Of a stretch of DNA of 64,000 nucleotides, positions 47,401 to 52,032 are shown in pieces. Positions within the stretch are counted from its first letter, which is position 1. Each line of letters begins with the position of its first letter. This DNA is from a bacterium. GTDB taxonomy: Bacteria > Planctomycetota > Planctomycetia > Pirellulales > Pirellulaceae. The notes under the pieces are model-generated. The model saw nothing but the letters and a program-made list of their open reading frames with translations, was not told where the DNA came from and made no database searches. Position numbers and translations under genes: made by a program. The DNA lies in NCBI GenBank assembly GCA_030430075.1, contig JAUIGN010000002.1, positions 434,001 through 498,000 of the forward strand. Reading direction: 5' to 3'.

Positions 47401-49230
47401 CGGCGCGTCGATCGCCAGTTGTCCGTCCAGGGTCACCGGATCAGTCACGTCCACGATATCGGCGCCACTTCCCGTCGTCACCGTGAGGTTGCTGACAACG
47501 GGCGCTGTCGTCAGCCCGTGAACTTCGATCACGTCGGCTCCGTCATGATTGCTGGTGTCGATCTCCAGCGTCGTCGTCTCCCACACCGCGACCGTGGTAA
47601 TGGCGACCACTTCCCCGTTGACGCGCGTGCCGCCCGCAATCCGAATTGCCCGGTTGTCTCCGGGAACGTTGAAGTCGGTCCCAACCGCAATCTGCAACGA
47701 ATCGTCCGTACCGGGGAACTCGACCCTCGCGACGTTGAATCCGGTCATGTCCAAACCTGGCGACCCGTCAAATTGAACCGTCTCGCTACCGCCTCCGGAA
47801 CGGACGACGAGGCTGCCTGAACCCGGCGCTGCGGCGGGCAGGTACGTGACGTCCTCGCTGTGGTCGTCGTCGCGGACCACCAGCCCGTCGGTACCTCGTC
47901 CGCTGTGATACTGGATCGGCCGATCAAACCGCCCCCCCGCGTAGTCCAGCGTGACGAGATCCTGGCCATTACCGGTTTCGATGATGATCGAACCCGTAAT
48001 CAAGTTCACGGGAACACGCAGCGTCCCGGTGTGGTTGCCGGTCGCGCCGGCAATCGACGTGCCGATCAGTCCGTTACCCTGCGAAATCACCAGCTCGGGG
48101 GTCGGGCCGCTGACGTCCATCGCGAACTGAAGCAGATCGTCGTTGTCTCCGTCCAGGCTGACATCCAGGCGAATCGCATCGGCGATGACGTTGCCGAACG
48201 TCACACCGGCAAGCTCCGCGACCAGCGACTGCCGCGCGTCGATCTGCACGGTCGCCAGGTCCTCCCAGCCAACCCCATCCGCATCAAAGTCATCCGGTTC
48301 AATTTGCTGGTTGACGGTCAGGTCGACGGGCGTTGCCACGTTCTTGATCGCGTAAGGGGCTTCCGGCGAGCGATTGACAAACGCCGTCCACGTGGTCGCC
48401 ACCTTGTACCACGCCCCGCTGGGCAAGTCTTGAAACGTGTAGGTCGCCACTTCAACCGGCCGATTCGCCTCCCGCACGTCGCCGCGAAACCCCTGGTTCT
48501 GAAAGCGGCTCAGGTCGCCCGTGTCCGTGTACCCAGGTTCGTCATTGTCGATGATGATCGAACTCTCTGCATCAACCGGCAGACGGGTGACATCGACGAT
48601 CCTCAGATCGCCGCCATCCAGAAAGACTTCGGTGGTCGGCCGGTCGACCGTGAAACTGGGCCCGAAGAAACCGCGTGTGCCCTGTGGGGGCGAAGTCATC
48701 ACGCTGGGGAACCCGTTCCCGGCCAAGGACCGCGCGCCACGGTACTCGACATCAGGCAGGGTGATGGTCGTGGCCTGATCCAAGACAGCGTCCGCCGCGG
48801 TCGGATAGTGGGCGGCGATCACGTAGGTCGTCCCCGCGGCGAGCGTGATCGGCGTGGCCACATCGCGGACGCGCCACGCGTCGCTCAACAACGGATCTCC
48901 GCTCCCCGCGGCGAAGGTCTCACGAACAAGGGGCACGGCCGGCGCGGCGGCGTCCCAGAGCGTAACGACGTGCCCCTCTGACAACCCATCCTGTGCATCG
49001 TCGTAAAATGCCAGCCCGTCCAAGACGGTGTCGCGCGCCAGCTCGAACTCCCAGCCCAACGTCACGTCGGTCGCCGGTGGCGGCGCCGGCGTCCCCGCCG
49101 CGACATGCAGGGCGAGATCGCCGAACAACAATCGGCGGTCTTCCAACACCTCGATACCGGAACGTCTCCGCCTGCCGCCAACGCGTCTCCGCTGCGGGCG
49201 CCGTCGCAAGAACTTGATGCTGTTCGTCAT
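32485..49230 (-). CDS. Giant extracellular repeat protein (about 5,581 aa) with dockerin-like C-terminus
   Basis: Start set at the ATG at 49230 (MTNSIKFLRRRPQ...); the frame is open for 309 bp more, but that part overlaps the divergent gene region and is not protein-like. The N-terminus has the planctomycete pattern: Arg-rich stretch, then RRSGIEVLEDRRLLFGD. Most of the protein is Asp/Gly/Ala/Thr-rich beta-repeat sequence. About 1543-1910 contains related units of roughly 80 residues with LTVDTS and LEELQ. RTX-like GGxGxD repeats lie at about 4234-4301, a PPC-like segment at about 4447-4598, FG-GAP/VCBS-like repeats at about 5251-5327, and two dockerin-like loops (DVNQDGVVSPGDALRVIN, DVNGDQFVSPGDVLGVIN) at about 5401-5461. 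The C-terminus ends IDEIFADWP. The loops suggest Ca2+ binding and surface or matrix attachment. The secretion route is unknown. Confidence 0.88.
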   Translation of the reverse strand: MTNSIKFLRRRPQRRRVGGRRRRSGIEVLEDRRLLFGDLALHVAAGTPAPPPATDVTLGWEFELARDTVLDGLAFYDDAQDGLSEGHVVTLWDAAAPAVPLVRETFAAGSGDPLLSDAWRVRDVATPITLAAGTTYVIAAHYPTAADAVLDQATTITLPDVEYRGARSLAGNGFPSVMTSPPQGTRGFFGPSFTVDRPTTEVFLDGGDLRIVDVTRLPVDAESSIIIDNDEPGYTDTGDLSRFQNQGFRGDVREANRPVEVATYTFQDLPSGAWYKVATTWTAFVNRSPEAPYAIKNVATPVDLTVNQQIEPDDFDADGVGWEDLATVQIDARQSLVAELAGVTFGNVIADAIRLDVSLDGDNDDLLQFAMDVSGPTPELVISQGNGLIGTSIAGATGNHTGTLRVPVNLITGSIIIETGNGQDLVTLDYAGGRFDRPIQYHSGRGTDGLVVRDDDHSEDVTYLPAAAPGSGSLVVRSGGGSETVQFDGSPGLDMTGFNVARVEFPGTDDSLQIAVGTDFNVPGDNRAIRIAGGTRVNGEVVAITTVAVWETTTLEIDTSNHDGADVIEVHGLTTAPVVSNLTVTTGSGADIVDVTDPVTLDGQLAIDAPQVRLADVTAGAMTVGGGSVELGGTTYQATSGGIDFDAAVELGAPTPIAMTTAGGGSGAIRFAASLDGDQVIRFAAGDADLFFDGPVGATQPVQMLQVLSARDVRFAAAVIVSDGMSQTSGSGQTVIRAGNLGGPLAIVTSSVSMLAPLAAAGIDVTAEQQLLVDANLDAMGGALALRANQDGAGSESLVMAPGSRLSTTNTTADAISLRVNTAGGGTGDALFETITATAGRFTAQAHGGRIIDQGASQAVNIRALEGVFAGAAVGTPADPLETDLERLAAEIGAGDGLHVRNVRDLELGNVSGPIAGVVSTSGVVDIAAAGRIAVSSPVNVAGRLVLTASGDDREIAILAPVMVDAAATLTADAMEIGAAVEVQDTLTLVPESAADAGDAVQLGAVTNGTVDTLELSNAELGRLAAGLLRIGDAQTGHVTINQSVSLLSGAVPAVRLQTAGEVTAVDGGVSVAELGIMAGGDVDLTHLDTDVDVLAVATSSNGLRVDDVDGFEVGTVGGVVGLEAAAVMLQAGGSIVVRDTSQADDVHAAGPLEVNITGDDHSFTVATGARVVSTSGGASIIADEMQFDGLLVSLGADVELQPHEPGERIVLGANPGLADTLELDDAELDRLDLADGSGAFGRLFVGRADAGNVLFQGPIGPQQTETLFLTTGQSILDENSTDPDVTVTNLVLSAAEGIGAGAANPTLETQVSNLDVSNQVAGGVQIQNTGDLVLLDLDGTVPAMLAGDGQSGQIRSGGSLTIAVPQQPSGDFTFAAGQSAMTAGDVLTVSADIEHAGSGGPVLRFEAGDDILFSGGTVSSTHDVHIVADTEASGSDAGDRGGIQQTGGQIVAAGLYLEAFEEIRVDQAQNDVVRLAGRGTGSASLIYRDADDLSLGRVNGVIGIQNVPANGNDVSLTVAAQTAGSLTSEQVDAVADLVTATATLTVGAGGGQVGAGPGNPLELNAIELTVERATTVAAVAIRVADTAGGVDEFRLDAGLGTVVLEARGSGNLGSQDEAVDVIASAARFEVMGGHFGAANGQPGKAIEVDVSELQVDTSGGAGDQFILATRDLDELQLAAGGGSILLVGQAIQSGDDAIDVQADSARLTSSSPTAGVGTDDTIEGAALQTEVRELTVDTSAFNQNMFLLELNGLEELQFNAGGGEVAFATDGSGDVLSRDEFDGALVLEDVIASRARLTLVDGTLGESSVSPGAAIETRVDNLTLDTSTATGGDQFLRETDGLAAIELRAGDAEIRLFAGGSIADADADVDVIAGRWLATAAGGVGSSQAIETQVHGVVLENVGGDIRVDNNRQMAGRLEVAGLQQAGGGAVVVTNVGDTATGAGLTVSGAVVAIDAGSTVRLASTGPVLIDAGVTADLRVEISADDTTADGDGLTVSSGVSIASNQALVRLAAGDDLVLAAGSMVQGATSVQIVGDAANADPVPGGHFTLAGAVIAAGGLLAIQGGAGDDRFDLSGDLQGAVAAGIVVDAGAGDDTVTVDSNGPMLAGGTVDNLLSDLELVAGPGNDQLLLEDADDPTSDMIDINGATAGTIQGLTGAEVRYRTDLEQLVVRSGDAAADQFRVAPDADTAISIAGNGPTGTVNGDELIFLETAVKTIEGINTGQLAATGRQPLTFSGIERIDTPIGETLSDRIDLGALAGGSDGNRNRLTLSLDSVGGELLQVRYDDDDLDGDGPVIISSQVVTRVASVEIQGDVDDDLVVVDYRNGYFDVAVHFDGGGQQMALPGDMLAVIGDGASTAATYTPDAVATGSGVVAVDNGTDATVLTFAGLEPLDISGMVSATLSTPNADDLLTVTNGTDFASGGQPAIQVSGSSGGIAFEQAAFWGNEHLTIDLRSVDGDDLVTVASADNGHANDNLTILAGTGSDTISLDGAIAVAGDVRLGSGDRILDGNDDGVTDLTAGGKILLIADGDILGTGTDAQLDLADNSVLVAESASAGQIAVRAAGSIVLESVTTHDGPITVRADGPLTAVLVASQGGGDSADIFLAGSSIEVDTISAAGMGDVQLAATSGGIDDATGDSLVRADRLTFTASAAVGQSNPLVTAVNEIVAGEAAGPGDIRLREVDGLIATRMVAADGSVTLLVDAGDLEIGSLAAVNGALVVTAAAGAINDLQDDLGVDLSAGTTITLRAQDEIGGMPVAGRVVDVTGALEVAGGSDVTADSTQAGDVRLRGLGDLTLTGITTANGSVDVTGLGMLAAIEVTSLLDRDENDIRLSAVGQLRVGALTAGVDGDVVLDGADAVTDDGLIATTVVADVLTVTADGPVTVVTDVTAVDVVTNAAGDVEIHERDAIELTRIVTVEGFVDVEAGGTIAARHVDSAAADTGAHPIRLTSTAGDIFAGLVNGGENNDIRLTAGARIEELGDDAAADLLGHDLLLQATGGIGSLDALELRGVQLDLDNTTTGSVMVAGLGALSLADLNADGRSVDAPHSGGRVSAIGTLMLAADATTGETTAYVSEDDDLDGGDLDDLLVVAPAVTVSTGGGDLDLQAGDRLWLPVGSTIQAAGQLNLRADDGVANPDLAGGVIDVFGGVSSGLGEIHLTTGPDADQIAIDGNGGQVNDGGTVVPLANLLVVDTGAGADALLLDDSGAVGDTSISITADGPAAGTIDGVSNARIQFDGLDAVTLSLGGAGNPASANSVRIAPNLITSYHLDGNAPTFVDANEDLLEADVSGIAGASLSITGPGAGRWTFGDGRQPIDFTSFELIQATGGEFAATLDLAVAGFEDGAADTVVAGLHADGTRLAVEVNGELVFAGADDDIGSFELLGSADDEIFRLVESAGGLPGRSADGLDGFGGQAATGHTNSAYAASGRGPSNTSLHFAGGGGDNSLELAANTPHSVAYFSDTVDASSSGVVNVETVTGDPSLTLSFAGMNGLNVAGGGGTLIVDASANDDVLGMTLSDADGPADGLSMLDGDAASFADVVLSGFANLMILTGNGADTFSLESVDPADPDGGGAADAIAAIVVSGDNTTATDAAADVFDVLSLPESIQLTIRGEHPANGVGGDDTISLGNRSGRVDLDFVGNVSSLDGPIRVEGGAGTGDVLFIDDSGDATPNTGPDAVRFAAGAVSGLHMINGLVGHTGLERLRVLVGDGDDTVNLIETVAGTMHEIDTRGGDDQLVLAGAAGASDTFVVSPAGGPNLANLQMSRAGAVVASLGIASAESVELDGGGGLGADLVVVHGTAADDGFQLAGSAAGAGTVELSALPEIRFERLGMGGAPSSAIRLSGGDGDDTFSITHLAGWQLASITIEGGSQGQEDSVAIQTTGLVDDVVFDSTSATAGEFDVTTGPSTLAYLLEGVEAASIDALDPTFEPGDVLTSTARVTPGSEPGSGSVTQAGVLPVAYRHFETVNAPVGDTLVIEGTDLGDVVTVTLEDLDNDSQVDEEVVRMNGVPIDVSSYLEVILELRDGADVVSIVPHVGDQTLTIPRGLKVRGGNGDDSLEIAGDRTADAFFLTAVGTSLQVDSVHRGQTETLWAQDIEQLDVNKSSLLPADSASFTGGDTFHVADLTQTGLRVINLGLGENDLGEVDTVTIQGRSVADQVTVSGGSQVGLVGLSYDVNIQSAVPGEDQLQILAGDGDDTLLINDLSGSFAVDGVLIQGGAGRDILTGYGRLEGGSDDDLLTGDASSQTLSGGDGNDQLFGAGGDDRLLGGPGEDRFIGGSGDDLIDGGAGVDQIVVMATPGNDTISVHQASDAQLDYELNGELQTDRLLTAGSVERLRVEAGEGADTILVRITDGLFDDPGLSVQTTIVGGAGDGDALSIVDDGPGDLTLHRRTAVATDGTVVIGPLNVEPFEHLFSGIEQLRLIDGQGAPLNTGPGETARAVTFPHDPFEPNDDRFTATPLGVNSITPAKIDAPPTMPLPAAPDEDWYRIDAVVNGTLDLKLQFEEIGMLGTRPGLPGNGNLDIELYDVDGTLIAGDGRFGENDGPDELDVDGDRFAEDERIRVPAVAGQSYLLRVFGRTADAVNGYSIDVGNERAPIPFQLELADPATESASDDPPAVEMLTRDPTPTIRMRLDDASFLLDDSGGAGATPFDQPIAIPFQSAPLTGYRLAVFDDGPVPPSSGTPLSEPVGYALPTATAGIYTFTFSAELAEGAHHLSARVEMIDSATPAQAGFGERSAVLTVRIDTLGPAAFFGEAGIADDGLDPDGSDSGVEGIAESFRDRVTRVSVPTFVGSAEVDAAVGVYVDQDGNGRVGAADVHVGTTIAVAGSGQSNGSGQWQLTSTVDLNDPSLFALDGVRRLLVIAEDAAGNVGAADALTIFLDTQGPRVSGVDVNRRGASVDLFEPDSGDGPTPSVTSLVISLQDLPVRSGVDARFLYPVLAPTISQNAGHFSLIGDQGGTRAISSISFSPDAGADGVTATGTITLGFATALPDDRYTLTVADALLDSAGNALDGESNATEPQAAPQFPSGDGQSGGAFRARFTVDSRPEVATGSDGTVRVDANGNGVFDPDNQDAVNRDFIYQIGTATDRYFAGNFSSAEAAMVASGFDKMAAYGPTESTQPEQVNPQYRFLLDLDHDGAADLVSIPSATFQGPGQPIAGDFSEGHSGDEIGLLTITDRVVGNERTYELRWGLDSNGNNQLDGNDTIVLLDQATYPEIPAIIEARQVIPIIPTLPPSRVDLASLLLPIVGDFNGDGVDDLGLFDSVNNQWNFDLNRDGRRDDVLAFGLPEEMERPLAGDWNLDGIDDLGLFPAAPGTAEPGTIGQPANFRFLVSDQPGHAPSTIFEPYAPTPLGNDLLFEFGVAAEQPVFGNFDPPVAESSGEGSGSGASAYQNPRDRHDVNQDGVVSPGDALRVINAMNLHGAGRLDALIPGGSQYAPPRSFLDVNGDQFVSPGDVLGVINRLNGARSSGAEGEFAGEPLRGLWLIDNGTRPPADDGPPSHTDPRSTVDHRTRSTTDVDRAIVGLVGVRQTGLEDRQAQPVFEYGAADARRRVPEDVPAAPPLEVAIDEIFADWP

Positions 49231-49447
49231 ATCACTCGAGAAGGGCAGATGGCTGAGGACTCGCGGCACGCGTCGCGGCGGCGGAAAAAGACGTTCGGAA
49301 CAATCCGCTTTGGAAGCCCGGCTCGAGAGCCTCGAACCGCTTGGCATCGAGAGTCCGCAGACGCCGCCAGAGCGAAGAACGCGAGGGCTGCCCCAACGAA
49401 ACCTAAACGCCTGCGCCACAACAACCTGGGACGTTTTTTCGCCAATA

Positions 49448-49465
49448 CGACAATTATCGTTGTCG
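49448..49465. promoter_or_regulatory. Inverted repeat CGACAA-N6-TTGTCG (possible operator)
   Basis: A perfect 6-bp arm inverted repeat with an AT-rich 6-bp centre lies between two divergent genes, about 220 bp from either start. The shape fits a dimeric-regulator site, but it is a single short palindrome and could be chance. Confidence 0.3.
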
Positions 49466-49655
49466 AGCGAATCGAGGTCAACAAAACGGTCGCCAAGGCG
49501 ATCGACCGTGGCTCCAGCCCCCAGTCTCTCTTCCAGCATTCACGCCGGCCTCCCATGGAAGACACGACCGCGCGGCAAAGGGCAACGATTTTCCCCGGCT
49601 CGGCTGGTTTTACGGTTATGGCCGAGTTGAAAACTGACGAAAAGTCTTCTAAGAG

Positions 49656-49663
49656 AAGGGGGA
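49656..49663 (+). promoter_or_regulatory. Shine-Dalgarno site deciding the start of the 721-aa protein
   Basis: AAGGGGGA lies five bases before the ATG at 49669. An in-frame ATG at 49618 lies outside it and has no comparable site. Confidence 0.55.
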
Positions 49664-49668
49664 CCAAT

Positions 49669-51834
49669 ATGCCTTGGTTGCGAAACAGCTCGAGCCATGC
49701 CGCGTCGGCAGCTCCGGGCCACGCGCGGCGGCGTACCGCGCAAACTCAGATACCACTCAGGGCCTATGGCCCGTGGGCGATCTGCCTGGTCTTGACCGTC
49801 GTCGGGGCCGTCGCAGCGCGAGCGGAACGCACGACGGTGACGGACGGCTTACTTCGGCTCGCCGGACCCCGCGTCAACGGCGCGGCCCACGACGCTGCCC
49901 AGCACCAGGTGCAGGCCCCCAGCCAGCCCGGCAATGGAAGTGGCGCGACCGCGGCGGGCTCAGGGCAAGCCGCCCCCTCGGATCGACATGTCACGCCTCC
50001 CACGCCGGGCACCGATGACGGCAGGCTGCAAAACATAACCGAACCTCCCTATGCCGTCGTTCGTCCGGTCACCCGTCCGTCGTCCTCAACCGGACGTGCA
50101 CTGACCCCCAGTGTGATGTCATCACGGCAGGTAATCTCGCGACGACAGCGGAGCGCCGTCCCGCTGCCACCAAAGTCGAAACTCTCCGTGACAGGTTCGA
50201 TCATGAACAGGCCGAGCCGCCCGGTCAGTTCGCGCTCGCACCGCGTCCGCGACACGTCGCCTCACATGGAGTCGCCGTCGAGCGTTCAGCCGCAGGCGCC
50301 GCCTGCACAGATTCGACTACCCGACGTGATGGGGACCGACGAACCGGTGATTACCGGCGCCAATGGTCCGCAAACACCGGCCGCTCCGGTCGAATTGCCG
50401 AACGTTGAACAACAAGGGCCCACTTCCACCGTCGACGATCTGCCCAGTGACGGCACCGAACCGTCTGTCGCTCCCTCAACCGCACGACGTCGCATCGTCC
50501 CGTTGCCGACTGCCGAATGGGGAGGCGCCCGGGCTGCAAGCCGCGCGACCGGACGCCAATCGCCCAACCACCCGCGGCGCGATCCGAGGCGGACGCCGCC
50601 CCCTGTCGTCTGGAACAGCGACGAATCGAACACCGACCGCCACCGACGGTCGAGCGACGCCGAGCGAACCGACGCCGAGCGGACAGGCAACACACTTCGG
50701 CTGCCTGAGGTAACCGAGTCGGCCCCTGCCGCCTCGCCTCCGGTCACGGTCGACGTTGCCCCGCCGGGTGACATCGAGACGCGGACCTCGGAACCGCAGC
50801 CGTCCGCCGTCGTGCCGCCAAACGCCGACGGGATCGAGCTGCCGGCTTCCAACGCGCCCGGCTTGACGTTACCCGCTTCCAATGACGCACCACTGACTGA
50901 GCGCGCACCGACGGGGCAGGCGACGTGGGGGGTCACGACGACTCCGTCGATCAAGGCCACCGAGCCGCTGGAGATCGACGTCACCCCGATGACGTTCGAC
51001 GCCGAACCCGACGCCCTGCAGATCGACAAGCCGGTACGGGCTCCGTCGCAATCGACCGGTGCCACATTCACCCCACCGTGGCAAGACGCGGCGCGGGGAA
51101 TCTCGGAGCTGACCGGCACACGCAGGCCAGTGCAAGGCGACGGCTTACGGAACGACGAGTTTCCAGTAAACGAGTTTCCAGTAAACGAGTTTCCAGTAAA
51201 CGAGTTTGCAGAAGACGAGTTTGCAGAAGACGAGGCGGAGTCACTGCCGCCTGCTGCGGCCTTTGCCGCCATCGACACGCATCGCCCCCTCGTCCGGCTC
51301 GTCCAAGACACCGGCGCGGCAACCGCCCGATCCATCAACGAATCGCAGGAGGCTCGCCCGGCGTGGAGCACGAGCCTCGCGGCTGATCCCTTGGGACTGG
51401 CGCCGATCGGCAATTCGGCCAGTACGATCCGTCCGCCTGCCGGCGAGCTTCCGCCAGACCTGGCTGCCGAGCGGTTTGCGGAAATTGGCAAGATCAGCGA
51501 AACGCGTCCTCGCGCCGACTACGAGAAGGTGGTCTATTGGGATGCCTCGGCGGTCGCCCACCGTGCCCTGTTGTTCGAGGAGCCGAATCTAGAGCGCCAC
51601 GGCCATCAGGTACCGCTCGTGCAGCCGATCGTCTCCGGGGCCCACTTCTTCGCGACCGTCCCGGCCCTCCCCTACCTGGCCGTTGCCGAACAGGCCCATC
51701 AATGTCGATACGCTTTGGGCCACTACCGTCCCGGCAATTGCGCCCCGCTGACGTGGCATCTGCCCCGCTTCAGTGCCGATGCCGGCACCGTCGAAGCCGC
51801 CACGCTGACTGCCCTGATCCTGGCGCTTCCGTAG
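49669..51834 (+). CDS. Exported, disordered Pro/Thr/Ser-rich protein with a planctomycete C-terminal YW...LGHYRPG block
   Basis: 721 aa from the ATG at 49669, where AAGGGGGA gives a good ribosome site; the longer frame to 49105 overlaps the giant gene. One hydrophobic segment (about 27-48, YGPWAICLVLTVVGAVAARA) acts as signal or anchor. The next 550 residues are low-complexity and rich in Thr, Pro, Ser, Asp and Arg, likely disordered; they include five EFPVN/EFAED pentapeptides. The last 110 residues are different and ordered: EKVVYWDASAVAHRALLFEE, LERHGH, QPIVSGAHFFATVPALPYLA, CRYALGHYRPGNCAPLTWHL. I recall this C-terminal block from many planctomycete proteins (YW...PLYFE...LERYG...LGHYRPG). 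Its function is undetermined. It is divergent from the giant exoprotein. Confidence 0.75.
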   Translation: MPWLRNSSSHAASAAPGHARRRTAQTQIPLRAYGPWAICLVLTVVGAVAARAERTTVTDGLLRLAGPRVNGAAHDAAQHQVQAPSQPGNGSGATAAGSGQAAPSDRHVTPPTPGTDDGRLQNITEPPYAVVRPVTRPSSSTGRALTPSVMSSRQVISRRQRSAVPLPPKSKLSVTGSIMNRPSRPVSSRSHRVRDTSPHMESPSSVQPQAPPAQIRLPDVMGTDEPVITGANGPQTPAAPVELPNVEQQGPTSTVDDLPSDGTEPSVAPSTARRRIVPLPTAEWGGARAASRATGRQSPNHPRRDPRRTPPPVVWNSDESNTDRHRRSSDAERTDAERTGNTLRLPEVTESAPAASPPVTVDVAPPGDIETRTSEPQPSAVVPPNADGIELPASNAPGLTLPASNDAPLTERAPTGQATWGVTTTPSIKATEPLEIDVTPMTFDAEPDALQIDKPVRAPSQSTGATFTPPWQDAARGISELTGTRRPVQGDGLRNDEFPVNEFPVNEFPVNEFAEDEFAEDEAESLPPAAAFAAIDTHRPLVRLVQDTGAATARSINESQEARPAWSTSLAADPLGLAPIGNSASTIRPPAGELPPDLAAERFAEIGKISETRPRADYEKVVYWDASAVAHRALLFEEPNLERHGHQVPLVQPIVSGAHFFATVPALPYLAVAEQAHQCRYALGHYRPGNCAPLTWHLPRFSADAGTVEAATLTALILALP
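51157..51231 (+). repeat. 15-bp in-frame tandem repeats encoding EFPVN / EFAED
   Basis: Five consecutive 15-bp units: three GAGTTTCCAGTAAAC then two GAGTTTGCAGAAGAC. They encode three EFPVN and two EFAED pentapeptides inside the disordered region. The DNA is identical within each type, which points to recent expansion. Confidence 0.95.
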
Positions 51835-52032
51835 CGATCGTTCGTGCAGCAACGGTCAACGCCGCCGCCGTGTCCACCGTGAAGTGCCTCTCCCGCGTTG
51901 CTTGCTCGGCATCTTCGCTCGCCGGTATGATGGCGCCACGATCATCACGGGACGAGCGGAGTGGTGTGGGGCGTTCGCGTGACGTCGCAGAACGCTCGCC
52001 CCGCTGGATGCGGCCGAGAGGGAGAGCACGGA

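Larger units (their letters stand above)
49231..49668. other. Divergent intergenic region between the giant exoprotein and the 721-aa protein
   Basis: 438 bp serving both divergent genes. The frames crossing it in either direction are compositionally unlike the downstream proteins. It includes a run of six T (49434-49439) and an 18-bp inverted repeat at 49448-49465. Near 49656 a strong Shine-Dalgarno site serves the plus-strand gene. I see no unmistakable sigma-70 promoter. Confidence 0.5.

Noticed and set aside
45619..47820. 733-codon plus-strand frame inside the giant gene
   Set aside because: Antisense shadow: His/Arg/Gln/Val-rich, no signal or domain, fully inside a well-supported minus-strand gene.
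49231..49539. 103-residue N-terminal extension of the giant protein
   Set aside because: The Arg-rich plus LEDRRLL start right after ATG 49230 matches planctomycete practice; the extension is unlike it and enters the divergent spacer.
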